This document shows positions 48,087 to 56,968 of a stretch of 64,000 bases of DNA, in pieces. The stretch covers positions 10,413 through 74,412 of the forward strand of contig DPJA01000038.1 of assembly GCA_003543235.1 (NCBI GenBank), given 5' to 3'. How positions within the stretch are numbered: the first letter of the stretch is position 1; the number at the start of each line of letters is the position of its first letter. The notes beneath the pieces were generated by a model that did not search any database, had not been told where the DNA came from, and saw only the letters and a list, made by a program, of their open reading frames with translations. The stretch comes from Lachnospiraceae bacterium. Its GTDB lineage: Bacteria > Bacillota > Clostridia > Lachnospirales > Anaerotignaceae. A program made the translations under genes and the position numbers.

Positions 48087-48967
48087 TGAAAAAAGGAACG
48101 ATAGTTAAAGGCATAGGTGGGTTTTATTACGTGAACACCGAAACAGGAGTTTACGAATGCCGTGCTCGTGGAAAGTTCCGAAAGGAAAAAGTAACACCTC
48201 TTGTAGGAGATTTTGTTGAAATATCTATTTTGGATGAAGTAAATAAAAAAGGTAGTTTGGACGTTATTTTACCTAGAAAAAATGAGCTTATACGTCCTAG
48301 AGTTGCCAATGTTGAACAGGCGGTAATTGTGTTTGCGGCTCAAAGCCCTAGCATGAATTTAGATTTGCTAGATAGGTTTATTATACTTGTTGAGCAACAA
48401 CATTTAGACGTTTTGATTTGTATTAACAAAATAGACCTTGATGTAAATGAAGATTACAAAAGCATTGTTAAAACCTACCGTGACGCAGGTTTTAGGGTTG
48501 TGCCAATTTCTGCTGATAAGGGAATAAATATGGATTTACTCAAGGAAGAATTAAAAGGCCGTATTTCAGTATTTGCAGGTCCTTCAGGCGTAGGCAAAAG
48601 CAGTCTTATAAACGCAATTAATTCAGAGCTTAATCTTAGCACAGGCACTCTTAGTGCTAAGATAGAGCGTGGTAAGCATACAACACGCCATGCAGAGCTT
48701 ATGGAGCTGTTTGAAAACAGCTTTATTGTAGATTCACCAGGATTCACTTCACTTTTCTTTGAGCATATACTGTCAGCTGACTTGCAGTATTATTTCAGAG
48801 AATTTGAGCCATATATAAACAATTGCCGTTTTACTGGGTGCAGTCATGTTAAAGAGATTGACTGTGCCATAAAAGAGCATATAGGCGAAACAATAAGCCC
48901 AATTCGCTATGACAGATATGTATCAATTTACAACGAGCTAAAAGACAATGAAGAGAGGAAGAAATAA
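48086..48967 (+). CDS. rsgA: Ribosome small-subunit-dependent GTPase RsgA
   Basis: The protein is 293 aa; ATG 48086 overlaps the prkC stop (TAATG). OB domain, then a circularly permuted GTPase: CINKIDLDVNE (G4), FAGPSGVGKSSLINAI (G1), TTRHAELMEL (G2 region) and IVDSPGFTSLF (G3). The zinc motif CRFTGCSHVKEIDCAIKEH is near residue 250. It helps mature the 30S subunit. Confidence 0.96.
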   Translation: MKKGTIVKGIGGFYYVNTETGVYECRARGKFRKEKVTPLVGDFVEISILDEVNKKGSLDVILPRKNELIRPRVANVEQAVIVFAAQSPSMNLDLLDRFIILVEQQHLDVLICINKIDLDVNEDYKSIVKTYRDAGFRVVPISADKGINMDLLKEELKGRISVFAGPSGVGKSSLINAINSELNLSTGTLSAKIERGKHTTRHAELMELFENSFIVDSPGFTSLFFEHILSADLQYYFREFEPYINNCRFTGCSHVKEIDCAIKEHIGETISPIRYDRYVSIYNELKDNEERKK

Positions 48968-48968
48968 T

Positions 48969-49631
48969 ATGATTATTTTAGCACCATCACTGCTTTCTGC
49001 AGATTTTTCTAAGCTTTCAGAGGAAATTAAAAATATAGAAGAGGCAGGGGCACAGTACCTTCATCTCGACGTTATGGACGGTCATTTTGTACCTAACATA
49101 ACATTTGGTGCACCAGTTGTTAAATGTATAAGGCCTATATCTAAAATGGTTTTTGATGTTCACCTAATGATTGAAAATCCTGAAAAATATTTAGAGGATT
49201 TTGCAAGAGCAGGGGCTGATATACTTAATGTACACGCTGAAACTGTTGATGACCTTAAGGCAGTTATGAATACAATACACTCCTTGGGTTGCAAGGCTGG
49301 AGTTACAATTAAGCCCGACACACCTCTTAGTGCCATTGAAGGTGTGCTTGAAGATGTAGATATGGTGCTTATTATGACGGTTTATCCTGGCTTTAGTGGT
49401 CAAAAGCTTATACCAGAAGCATTGGCAAAAATTCCTACTCTTAACCAAATTAAGAAGGATAAGGGTCTTGATTTTGACATTCAGATTGACGGAGGAGTTG
49501 GCATTGGCAATCTAAAAGAAGTTTTGGATACAGGCGTAAATATTATTGTTGCGGGTTCGGCTGTGTTTAGTGCAGAAAATCCTGCACAGGCCGCAAAGGA
49601 CTTTTTAACTGTATTTAAGGAGTATGAATAA
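48969..49631 (+). CDS. rpe: Ribulose-phosphate 3-epimerase
   Basis: The protein is 220 aa from ATG 48969 behind AGAGAGGAAG. TIM barrel with LAPSLLSADFSKL, HLDVMDGHFVPNITFG, DVHLMIENPE, MTVYPGFSGQKLIPE and DGGVGIGNL. Interconverts ribulose-5-phosphate and xylulose-5-phosphate. In the conserved rsgA-rpe-thiN order. Confidence 0.97.
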   Translation: MIILAPSLLSADFSKLSEEIKNIEEAGAQYLHLDVMDGHFVPNITFGAPVVKCIRPISKMVFDVHLMIENPEKYLEDFARAGADILNVHAETVDDLKAVMNTIHSLGCKAGVTIKPDTPLSAIEGVLEDVDMVLIMTVYPGFSGQKLIPEALAKIPTLNQIKKDKGLDFDIQIDGGVGIGNLKEVLDTGVNIIVAGSAVFSAENPAQAAKDFLTVFKEYE

Positions 49632-49634
49632 AAA

Positions 49635-50270
49635 ATGAAAGCTGTTGTTTTTGGCGGAGCAGAGATAAGCAATTACAATTTTTGTAACGAATACATAAAA
49701 AACAGCATTATTGTGTGCTGTGACAGTGGTGTGCAACACGCTTTTAAGTTGGGCATTATCCCTGATGTAATTGTTGGAGATTTTGACTCTGCTGATGTCT
49801 GTACCATTGACTATTTTAAGGGGAAAAATGTGCCATTTAAGACATATCCTACCCATAAAGATGAAACGGATATAGAACTTGGGCTTGATGCAGCAATGGA
49901 AATGGGTGCCACAGATATTACCATAATAGGCGGAATAGGGAGCCGAATGGACCATACAATGGCTAACTGTCACTTGCTTTTGTATCTGCTTAAAAATGGC
50001 ATTAATGCACGAATGGTTAACGAAAATAATGAAATTCAAGTTATAGATAAAAAAGCTGAGCTTTTAGGAAAGTCTGGAGATTTAGTTTCTCTTATTCCCC
50101 TCAGCCTGGAGGTGCGTGGCATTACCACAAGAGGTCTGGAATATCCGCTTAATAACGCTGTGCTTACATTAGATGACAGGCTTATAGGTGTAAGTAATGT
50201 TATGCTGGACACTACTGCGGAGATAACGCTTGAAGAAGGCTATTTGTATGTGATGAGATGTATAGATTAA
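49635..50270 (+). CDS. thiN: Thiamine pyrophosphokinase
   Basis: The protein is 211 aa. Blocks VVCCDSGVQHAFKLG-like (residues 25-41), PDVIVGDFDS, YPTHKDETDIELGL and IIGGIGSRMDHTMAN are those of TPK; a C-terminal beta domain follows. It converts thiamine to thiamine diphosphate. It lies 37 kb from the thi biosynthesis operon, in the usual Firmicutes position after rpe. Confidence 0.95.
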   Translation: MKAVVFGGAEISNYNFCNEYIKNSIIVCCDSGVQHAFKLGIIPDVIVGDFDSADVCTIDYFKGKNVPFKTYPTHKDETDIELGLDAAMEMGATDITIIGGIGSRMDHTMANCHLLLYLLKNGINARMVNENNEIQVIDKKAELLGKSGDLVSLIPLSLEVRGITTRGLEYPLNNAVLTLDDRLIGVSNVMLDTTAEITLEEGYLYVMRCID

Positions 50271-50275
50271 AATTG

Positions 50276-50309
50276 AACGGTGTTCCTATTAAAGGAATGC
50301 CGTTTTTTT
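50276..50309 (+). terminator. Intrinsic terminator after thiN
   Basis: AACGGTGTTCCT (50276-50287) pairs over 12 positions, with two wobble pairs, with AGGAATGCCGTT (50293-50304), followed by a T-run. It ends the rsmB-thiN run. Confidence 0.85.
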
Positions 50310-50366
50310 AGTATTACAGCATAGTATAAGGAATAAGATATATAAGGTGGTTATGGAGGTGCGGCT

Positions 50367-50510
50367 ATGCAGAAAAGAATTTTGGGTATAATAATGTGTT
50401 CAATGGGGCTTGGAATGTTATTTGTTATTTTTTTGCCTTGGTGGGGCTTTATAGCCGCAACAATTATGGTTATAGTGGGCGGACTGATAATATTTGGAAG
50501 ATGGTGTTAA
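50367..50510 (+). CDS. 47-aa hydrophobic protein at the usual spoVM position
   Basis: ATG 50367 lies behind a GGAGGTG site and opens a 47-codon frame, MQKRILGIIMCSMG and so on, with two short hydrophobic segments around a Pro-Trp-Trp turn (FLPWWGF) and a GRWC end. It is too short for usual gene-finding limits but has a good ribosome site. In Bacillus spoVM sits between thiN and rpmB; this sequence is not SpoVM-like (no KFYTIKLPKF-type start). Function unknown. Confidence 0.6.
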   Translation: MQKRILGIIMCSMGLGMLFVIFLPWWGFIAATIMVIVGGLIIFGRWC

Positions 50511-50539
50511 ATTTATTTAAACTAGATGGAAAATGGCAT

Positions 50540-50570
50540 AAAAAAAACTCCCAACAATAACAGTCGAGAG
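50540..50570 (-). terminator. Intrinsic terminator of rpmB
   Basis: On the minus strand CTCTCGAC (50570-50563) pairs, with two wobbles, with GTTGGGAG (50555-50548), followed by a run of T. Confidence 0.75.
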
Positions 50571-50579
50571 CTGATTTTA

Positions 50580-50780
50580 TTATATAGCGCGAGTAACTTT
50601 ACCAGAACGCATACATCTTGTGCAAATGTAAATTGATTTCACTGTACCATTGTCAATGATTTTCACTTTCTTTACATTAGGCTTCCAAGTTTTGTTAGCA
50701 CGTCTACTAACCTGGCTACGATTAATACTAATTCTATGTCCTGTACGCTGATTTTTTTCACAAATCTCACATTTTGCCAT
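50580..50780 (-). CDS. rpmB: 50S ribosomal protein L28
   Basis: The protein is 66 aa from the ATG complementary to 50778-50780, behind AGGAGGTGCAAGG; longer upstream frames are rejected because MAKCEICEKNQ is the family start. It has CxxC pairs (CEIC, CTRC) of the zinc-type L28, RTGHRISINRSQVSRRANK and WKPNVKKVKI. It is transcribed against its neighbours, as in other Firmicutes. Confidence 0.95.
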   Translation of the reverse strand: MAKCEICEKNQRTGHRISINRSQVSRRANKTWKPNVKKVKIIDNGTVKSIYICTRCMRSGKVTRAI

Positions 50781-50964
50781 TACCTTGCACCTCCTCAGTT
50801 TCTTTCTATGCCACAACAAAAATATTCTAACAGAAATGTCATTATATTGCAAGCAAAAAAGCAAAATTTTTTATCAAATTTTAAAACAAATGAAAAAAAA
50901 CAAATAAAGTAACATCAATTTAGTCAATTTAAAAAAATTCATTTAAAATGTGACCATTTGGTGT

Positions 50965-50970
50965 TATAAT
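50965..50970 (+). promoter_or_regulatory. -10 element of asp23-fakA
   Basis: TATAAT with an upstream TG (extended -10, GTGTTATAAT), 35 bases before the ATG at 51006. The -35 is weak (TTTAAA region). Confidence 0.55.
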
Positions 50971-51005
50971 ATACAGAAAGATTGATAAAGTTGGAGGGTG
51001 TGCAT

Positions 51006-51362
51006 ATGTCAGCTGAACTTGAAAATGAATTAGGTGTTATTACAATAGGCAATGAGGTTATAGCAAAAATTGCCGGCATTACCGCTATGGAGTGCTACGG
51101 CATTGTGGGAATGGCTGCCAAAAATGTTAAGGACGGCCTTTTTCAGTTGCTTAAAGTTGAAAGTCTTACAAAGGGAATAAAAGTTTCTGTTGAAGAAAAC
51201 AAAATTTCTATTGATTTCCATATAATAGTTGAATATGGAACAAATATATCTGCAATTGCAGATAACATTATTAGTACAGTTAAGTATAAGCTAGAGAAAG
51301 CACTTGAGCTTGAAGTAGAACAAATTAACATCTTTGTTGAGGGTGTTAGAGTGGATAATTAA
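51006..51362 (+). CDS. Asp23/Gls24 family envelope stress protein (YloU-like)
   Basis: The protein is 118 aa from ATG 51006 behind TTGGAGGGTG. It shows GVITIGNEVIAKIAGITAMECYGIVGMA and IDFHIIVEYGTNISAIADNI, the Asp23 fold. Members are membrane-associated envelope-stress proteins and, in the yloU position, are always next to fakA, here 13 bases downstream. Confidence 0.92.
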   Translation: MSAELENELGVITIGNEVIAKIAGITAMECYGIVGMAAKNVKDGLFQLLKVESLTKGIKVSVEENKISIDFHIIVEYGTNISAIADNIISTVKYKLEKALELEVEQINIFVEGVRVDN

Positions 51363-51375
51363 GGAGGAACTTCAG

Positions 51376-53025
51376 TTGGGTTTAAATAGCATAAATGGGT
51401 TGCTTCTAAAAAAAATGATAATTGCTGGGGCAAACGAGCTTAACAACAACAAGCAGCTTGTAGATTCATTAAATGTTTTTCCTGTACCTGACGGTGATAC
51501 AGGAACAAATATGTCGCTTACTGCTTTAGCAGCGGCAAAAGAATGTGAAAAAAATAATTCTTTAAGCATTGCGGAGGTTTCAAAAACTGCAGCAAGCGGC
51601 TCACTTCGTGGTGCAAGGGGAAATTCAGGAGTTATATTAAGCCAGCTTTTTAGAGGCTTTTCTAAGGGTCTTGAGGGCATTGAGGAAGCAGGAACATTAG
51701 AACTTGCTGGTGCGTGCAGAAAAGGTGTTGAAACAGCATATAAGGCTGTTATGAAACCTAAAGAGGGTACTATACTTACGGTTGCTCGTGCCTGTGCTGA
51801 TGCGGCTGAAAAATATGCGGCTGAAACAGAAGATATTGAGGTTTTTTTAAGCAAAATTATTGAAGATGGCAACGAAATGCTTTTAAAAACTAAAGATATG
51901 TTGCCTGTGCTTAAACAGGCAGATGTTGTGGATGCTGGTGGCAAGGGTTTGTTATGTGTTCTTTTTGGTGCATTCAAAAGTATTAATACATCAGACGATA
52001 TTGTGTTAAATGACAATACAAAGGCACCTGAAGTAGATTTTTCATTACCTGTTGATGTAAATAATGTTGAAATTAAATTTGGCTATTGTACAGAATTTTT
52101 TATCATAGAAAAAAATGTTTCAGAAGAAACTGTTAATGAATTAAAAACATATCTTACATCTTTAGGCGATTCACTTGTGGTGGTTGCAGACGAAGATATG
52201 GTTAAGGTTCATGTTCACACAAATCACCCAGGCAATGTGATTGAAAAAGCTCTAACAATAGGTGCACTTAACGGTCTTAAAATTGATAATATGCGTATTC
52301 AGCATACAAATAAAATTGATTTTACCGCAATAAATCAAAAACCTATAGTTGAAGCATTAGAAAAAAAGGAAATAGGCTTTATTTCAATTTCTATGGGTAG
52401 TGGGTTATCTGAAATTTTCAAAAATCTTGGTGTAGACCAAATTATTGAAGGCGGACAAACCATGAATCCTAGCACAGAGGATATTTTGAATGCCATTAAC
52501 AAGGTTAATGCTAAAAATATTATAGTGCTGCCTAACAATAAAAATATTATTCTTGCTGCAGAGCAGGCAGCTAAGCTTACAACTGACAAAACCGTTTTTG
52601 TTCTTCCAAGCACAACGGTGCCTGAGGGTATTGCCGCAATGATTAATTATGATGCGGCAACGGATGTTGATAACTGCTTTCAAATTATGAAAGAAAGTAT
52701 AGGTCTTGTTAAAACTTGCTCAGTTACTTATGCAGTAAGAGATACATCACTAGGTGAAATTAAAATTACTGAAGGCGATATTTTAGGTATACTTGGTGGT
52801 GAAATTGCGGTTGTTGCAAAGAATATTGAAGAAGCAACAAAGGAGCTTGTTGCAAAAGCCATAAGCGATGAAAGCGAAGTAATAAGTGTGTTCTATGGTG
52901 CAGATGTAGAAAAAGAGGATGCAGAAAAAATAGTAACTTTCCTTAATGAAACTTATCCCGATTGCGAGGTAGAACTTCATCTTGGAAACCAGCCGCTTTA
53001 TTATTACATAATTTCTATAGAATAG
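51376..53025 (+). CDS. fakA: Fatty acid kinase / DAK2-domain protein FakA (YloV)
   Basis: The protein is 549 aa; the start is TTG 51376, 8 bases after AAGGAGGAA, giving the normal family start. The DAK2 (DhaL-type) ATP-binding domain has FPVPDGDTGTNMSLT (near residue 40) and SLRGARGNSGVILSQ. A middle domain with VHVHTNHPG follows, then a C-terminal DegV-like fold. FakA phosphorylates fatty acids held by a FakB protein; no fakB gene is in the window. Confidence 0.92.
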   Translation: MGLNSINGLLLKKMIIAGANELNNNKQLVDSLNVFPVPDGDTGTNMSLTALAAAKECEKNNSLSIAEVSKTAASGSLRGARGNSGVILSQLFRGFSKGLEGIEEAGTLELAGACRKGVETAYKAVMKPKEGTILTVARACADAAEKYAAETEDIEVFLSKIIEDGNEMLLKTKDMLPVLKQADVVDAGGKGLLCVLFGAFKSINTSDDIVLNDNTKAPEVDFSLPVDVNNVEIKFGYCTEFFIIEKNVSEETVNELKTYLTSLGDSLVVVADEDMVKVHVHTNHPGNVIEKALTIGALNGLKIDNMRIQHTNKIDFTAINQKPIVEALEKKEIGFISISMGSGLSEIFKNLGVDQIIEGGQTMNPSTEDILNAINKVNAKNIIVLPNNKNIILAAEQAAKLTTDKTVFVLPSTTVPEGIAAMINYDAATDVDNCFQIMKESIGLVKTCSVTYAVRDTSLGEIKITEGDILGILGGEIAVVAKNIEEATKELVAKAISDESEVISVFYGADVEKEDAEKIVTFLNETYPDCEVELHLGNQPLYYYIISIE

Positions 53026-53039
53026 ATGCTTTATATTAG

Positions 53040-53066
53040 GGGAGATATTTATATCTCCCTTTTTTA
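53040..53066 (+). terminator. Hairpin terminator between fakA and recG
   Basis: GGGAGATAT (53040-53048) pairs with ATATCTCCC (53051-53059), followed by T residues. The recG ribosome site (GGAGGTG) follows closely, so read-through is likely needed for recG. Confidence 0.75.
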
Positions 53067-53085
53067 ATATAACGGAGGTGATAAA

Positions 53086-55137
53086 ATGCAGCTTAGTAGT
53101 TCTGTTTCGGAGGTACATAACGTTGGTAAACAACGTCTTTTATACCTTAATAAAATGGATATTTTCACTGTTGAGGACCTTATTGAACATTTTCCTCGTG
53201 AATATGACGACAGAAGTGATGTAAAAACTGTTTCAGACCTAGTTCCTAACCAAATTAACACTTTTATAGGAACAATAGATGGTAATTCAGACATTATGCG
53301 TATAAAAAATATGGTTATAACAAGGGTAAAAGTAACTGACGGGACGATAGCAATTAATTGTGTGTGGTATAATCAGCCGTACTTAAAAAATACTTTTAAA
53401 AGTGGTCAAAAGTATATTTTTACAGGAAAATATCAGCATAATTACGGAAAAAAGCAAGTAATATCTCCAGAGTATGAGCTTTTAGAAAAAGGTGAATTAT
53501 TAAGCGGTGGCAGAATTACGCCTGTGTATAGCATTACAACTGGAATAAGTCAAAAGATTTTTCGTGCTCTTATTAAAGATACTCTCGAAAAAACAAAAAA
53601 TCAGTTGATAGATTTTATACCCAAAAGCGTTCGTATGGAAAATAAATTGTGTGACAGAAATTTTGCGGTGCTTAACATACATTTTCCCGAAGATGATGAT
53701 AGTTTTTTTATTGCACGACGAAGATTAGTTTTTGAGGAACTCTTTGTACTTCAAACTTCATTGTTAAAAATGAAAGCCTCTGTAAACCAGGGCAAAACAG
53801 GGTTGGTAATTGAAAATACCGACGCTGAAAAAGAAATTATTAAAGCAATAGGCTTTAAATTGACAAATGCTCAAAAAAAGGTAATTGACGAAATAAAAGC
53901 AGACTTTGCCTCAGGTAAGGTTATGAATAGGCTAGTTCAGGGGGATGTGGGCAGCGGCAAAACAGCAGTTGCATTGATAACGGCATTTATATCAATAAAA
54001 GAAGGTTTTCAATCCGCACTCATGGCACCAACCGAGGTTTTGGCAAAACAGCACTATTATAGTTTTAAGTCTGTTTTTGAGCAATTTGGTATCAAGGTTG
54101 TTTTTCTTTCAGGAACAATGAAGAAAAAGGAGAAAACAGAAGCTCTTAATGCTATTGAAGATGGAAATGCTCAGATGATTATAGGTACTCATGCCGTAAT
54201 TCAAAAAGGTGTGGCATTTAAACGCCTAGGTTTTGTTATTACTGACGAACAACATAGATTTGGTGTTAATCAGAGAATTATGCTTTCTCAAAAGGGTGAT
54301 AATCCCCATGTGCTTGTTATGACAGCAACACCTATACCACGCACACTGGCACTTATTTTGTATGGAGATTTGGATATATCAATAATAGATGAACTTCCGC
54401 CTGGGCGACAGGAAATTGAAACAAGGGCAGTAAGCACCTCATATCATAAGCGTATATACACATTCATTAAAAAAGAAATAGATAAAGGCAGACAAGCATA
54501 TGTGGTTTGTCCATCTATTGAAGAAAGTGAAAAACGTGAAACAGAGGCAGTTATTGAGTATGCTCAAAAACTTATGGATAATGAGTTTAAAAATTATAAG
54601 GTTGCTGTACTTCACGGAAAAATGAAAAATGATGAAAAACAAATAGTAATGGAAGACTTTTCAAAGGGTAGCATAGATGTACTTGTGTCTACCACGGTAA
54701 TTGAGGTTGGTGTTAATGTGCCTAATGCAACCATAATGCTTATTGAAAATTCTGAAATGTTTGGTCTTTCCCAGTTGCATCAGCTTAGAGGCCGTGTAGG
54801 GCGTGGAAGTCAGCAAAGCTATTGCATATTGGTGTCAGATTCAAAGAACAAGGTAACAGTGGAAAGAATGAAGGTTATGCAAAAAACCAGTGATGGCTTT
54901 GTTATTTCTGAAACAGACCTAAAATTACGTGGCCCAGGTGAGTTTTTTGGAACAAGACAGCATGGTTTACCTATGCTTAAAATAGCAAATTTGTATAAGG
55001 ATATTGATATATTAAAAGAGGCACAAGTGGCGGCAGCAAAAATTATTGAAAAAGATAGTGATTTTAAACTGGATGAGAATAGTCTTCTGAGAGAAAAAAT
55101 ACAACTATTTTTTAAAAACAGTGAAATTGGAATATAA
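53086..55137 (+). CDS. recG: ATP-dependent DNA helicase RecG
   Basis: The protein is 683 aa with ATG behind CGGAGGTG. Wedge (OB) domain with YDDRSDVKTV, then helicase motifs: QGDVGSGKTAVAL (motif I, near residue 287), MAPTEVLAKQH (Ia), TDEQHRFGV (DEQH, motif II), TATPIPRTL (III), STTVIEVGVNVPNA (V) and QLRGRVGRG (VI). It remodels stalled replication forks. Confidence 0.97.
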   Translation: MQLSSSVSEVHNVGKQRLLYLNKMDIFTVEDLIEHFPREYDDRSDVKTVSDLVPNQINTFIGTIDGNSDIMRIKNMVITRVKVTDGTIAINCVWYNQPYLKNTFKSGQKYIFTGKYQHNYGKKQVISPEYELLEKGELLSGGRITPVYSITTGISQKIFRALIKDTLEKTKNQLIDFIPKSVRMENKLCDRNFAVLNIHFPEDDDSFFIARRRLVFEELFVLQTSLLKMKASVNQGKTGLVIENTDAEKEIIKAIGFKLTNAQKKVIDEIKADFASGKVMNRLVQGDVGSGKTAVALITAFISIKEGFQSALMAPTEVLAKQHYYSFKSVFEQFGIKVVFLSGTMKKKEKTEALNAIEDGNAQMIIGTHAVIQKGVAFKRLGFVITDEQHRFGVNQRIMLSQKGDNPHVLVMTATPIPRTLALILYGDLDISIIDELPPGRQEIETRAVSTSYHKRIYTFIKKEIDKGRQAYVVCPSIEESEKRETEAVIEYAQKLMDNEFKNYKVAVLHGKMKNDEKQIVMEDFSKGSIDVLVSTTVIEVGVNVPNATIMLIENSEMFGLSQLHQLRGRVGRGSQQSYCILVSDSKNKVTVERMKVMQKTSDGFVISETDLKLRGPGEFFGTRQHGLPMLKIANLYKDIDILKEAQVAAAKIIEKDSDFKLDENSLLREKIQLFFKNSEIGI

Positions 55138-55190
55138 TTTAAAGATTATCATGTAAAATATTCATAATTTCTTACAAAAGTAAATTTTTG

Positions 55191-55219
55191 TTGTTTTTTA
55201 AATCACGGTTTGTTATAAT
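55191..55219 (+). promoter_or_regulatory. Promoter of rsmD-coaD
   Basis: TTGTTT (55191-55196), a 17-base spacer and TATAAT (55214-55219), 66 bases before the rsmD ATG. Confidence 0.65.
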
Positions 55220-55285
55220 GAAACGTGTATAATCTTAGTATATAAAAATACAAGAAAATTTGTATAATTTTAGGAGGAAACTTGT

Positions 55286-55837
55286 ATGCGAGTTATTTCC
55301 GGTAAAGCAAGGGGACATAAGCTTGCTGCCCCTGAGGGGTTGGATACAAGACCAACTACGGATAGAATAAAAGAATCTTTGTTTAATATAATTGCACCTG
55401 ATATTTACGATTGTGAGTTTTTAGATTTGTTCAGTGGCTCTGGTTCTATAGGCATCGAAGCACTTAGCAGAGGTGCAAAAAAAGCAGTGTTTGTAGACAG
55501 TGGAAAAAAAGCATTAGAGGCTATTGAATATAATCTTAATCACACAAAGCTTATAGATAATGCAAAAATTATAAGAACAGATGTATTTGCTGCAATAAAA
55601 ATGTTGGGAAATGAGAATGCCAAATTTGATATTATTTTTATGGACCCACCATATATGTCTGGTTTATATAAGCCAACATTAATGGCAATTTTGGCAGCAG
55701 ATATTTTAAACAAGGATGGTTGCATTATAGCAGAACATCCTGCAAAGGTAGAACTTCCTGTTGCAGAAGGTTTTAAAATTGTGCGAACAAAGGATTATAA
55801 AAAAACAGTTATGTCTTTTTGGACTTTGGAGGATTAG
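55286..55837 (+). CDS. rsmD: 16S rRNA (guanine966-N2)-methyltransferase RsmD
   Basis: The protein is 183 aa with ATG behind TAGGAGG. It has RVISGKARGHKL and RPTTDRIKESLFN, FLDLFSGSGSIGIEALSRGA (SAM loop) and the N2-guanine motif IFMDPPYMSG. It methylates G966 in 16S rRNA. The next gene, coaD, starts 2 bases after its stop; the rsmD-coaD pair is widespread. Confidence 0.96.
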   Translation: MRVISGKARGHKLAAPEGLDTRPTTDRIKESLFNIIAPDIYDCEFLDLFSGSGSIGIEALSRGAKKAVFVDSGKKALEAIEYNLNHTKLIDNAKIIRTDVFAAIKMLGNENAKFDIIFMDPPYMSGLYKPTLMAILAADILNKDGCIIAEHPAKVELPVAEGFKIVRTKDYKKTVMSFWTLED

Positions 55838-55839
55838 TA

Positions 55840-56322
55840 ATGTTAAAAGCAATATATCCGGGTAGCTTTGATCCGGTTACAAATGGTCATCTCGATATTA
55901 TCGTTAGAGCATCTAAGCTTGTGGACAGGCTTGTGGTTGCCGTGTTGGAGAATCCTAGTAAAACTAGTTCGCTTTTTACAGTTGACGAAAGAAAAGAGCA
56001 CTTAAAAATAGTTACAAAGCATTTGAAAAATGTCGAAATTCAATCCTTTAATGGTTTGATGGTGGATTTTGCAAATAAAATTAACGCTAAGGTTGTTATA
56101 AGAGGTTTGCGTGCTGTTACAGATTTTGAAAGTGAATTTCAAATGGCACTTATTAACAAAAGCCTTAATAGCGAAGTGGAAACATTTTTTATTTCTACAA
56201 GTGTAGAGCATCTTTATTTAAGCTCTAGTATGGTTAAAGAGATTGCCATGTTTGGTGGAAATATAGATACCATGGTTCCATTCCCTATTAAAGACTTTGT
56301 TCTTGAAAAATATAAGAAATGA
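55840..56322 (+). CDS. coaD: Phosphopantetheine adenylyltransferase
   Basis: The protein is 160 aa from ATG 55840, where the ribosome site TTGGAGG lies inside the rsmD end. It has AIYPGSFDPVTNGHLDII (HxGH-type TNGH), VIRGLRAVTDFESEFQMA and the ISTSVEHLYLSSSMVKE block. It makes dephospho-CoA from phosphopantetheine. Confidence 0.97.
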   Translation: MLKAIYPGSFDPVTNGHLDIIVRASKLVDRLVVAVLENPSKTSSLFTVDERKEHLKIVTKHLKNVEIQSFNGLMVDFANKINAKVVIRGLRAVTDFESEFQMALINKSLNSEVETFFISTSVEHLYLSSSMVKEIAMFGGNIDTMVPFPIKDFVLEKYKK

Positions 56323-56332
56323 GGGTGTATAA

Positions 56333-56839
56333 ATGGATGCGGTTTTAAAATTATTAGACGAACTTGAAGATGTACTTGACCAAAGCAGAGCTGTGCCTTT
56401 TTCAAGCAAGGTAGCTATTGATAAAGATGAAATTTACGATATTATTGCAGAAATTAGATTAAGACTGCCTAATGACATAAAGCAGAGTAAGTTTATTGTT
56501 CAGGAAAGAAACAAAATACTTATTGATGCACAAAATGAAGCAAAAGAAATTGAAAAATCAGCAGAAGAAAAATTGGCAAGGCTTGTGGATGAACATGAAA
56601 TCACCAAAGCAGCATATACCCAAAGCACTGATATAATTGAAAAAAGTAAAAAAAATGCCAAGGAAATGCGTATTGGTGCAACCGAATATGCAGACGAGGT
56701 ATTGGCTATGGCAGAGAGCAGATTGAAAGAAATGATGGAAAATTTGCGTCGTGAGAGCATTGATATTGATGACTTTTTTAACCATAGTTTGGATGTTATT
56801 TATGAAAACAGGCAAGAATTAAGAGGAACAAACAGATAA
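56333..56839 (+). CDS. Coiled-coil protein of unknown function downstream of coaD
   Basis: The protein is 168 aa with ATG behind GAGGGTG. It is almost wholly helical and charged, with heptad-like stretches (about residues 55-150: IVQERNKILIDAQNEAKEI, EKLARLVDEHEITKAA). It resembles the helical proteins near coaD in clostridia that are labelled ATPase or DivIVA-like, but no Walker motif is present, so I would not call it an ATPase. It could be a cell-pole or envelope scaffold; this is only inference. Confidence 0.6.
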   Translation: MDAVLKLLDELEDVLDQSRAVPFSSKVAIDKDEIYDIIAEIRLRLPNDIKQSKFIVQERNKILIDAQNEAKEIEKSAEEKLARLVDEHEITKAAYTQSTDIIEKSKKNAKEMRIGATEYADEVLAMAESRLKEMMENLRRESIDIDDFFNHSLDVIYENRQELRGTNR

Positions 56840-56854
56840 ATAACCAAAGTCCAC

Positions 56855-56918
56855 AGGCTATATAATAAATTCTAAGAGAAATCTTTAAGCTTAGAATTTA
56901 TTATATAGCCTATTTTTT
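56855..56918 (+). terminator. Long perfect terminator hairpin before spoVA
   Basis: A 22-base arm (56855-56876) is an exact complement of 56890-56911 around a 13-base loop, followed by a T-rich tail. It is the longest perfect hairpin in the window. It closes the rsmD unit and isolates the spoVA operon. Confidence 0.85.
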
Positions 56919-56968
56919 GTATTTTTTTAAGAAAAACGAAAATAATAGGTTTTACAGAGGTGATGAAA

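Noticed and set aside
50367..50510. SpoVM
   Set aside because: The position fits, but length (47 versus about 26 aa) and sequence do not.
50580..50864. 94-aa form of L28
   Set aside because: The first 28 residues have no L28 similarity, and AGGAGGTG precedes the internal ATG.
51372..52016. 214-aa frame on the minus strand
   Set aside because: It is the antisense of fakA; composition is low-complexity Ser/Ala/Pro and no promoter or ribosome site is seen.
56333..56839. ATPase or ATP synthase subunit for the coiled-coil protein
   Set aside because: No Walker A or B motif and no membrane anchor; similarity is only that of charged helices.
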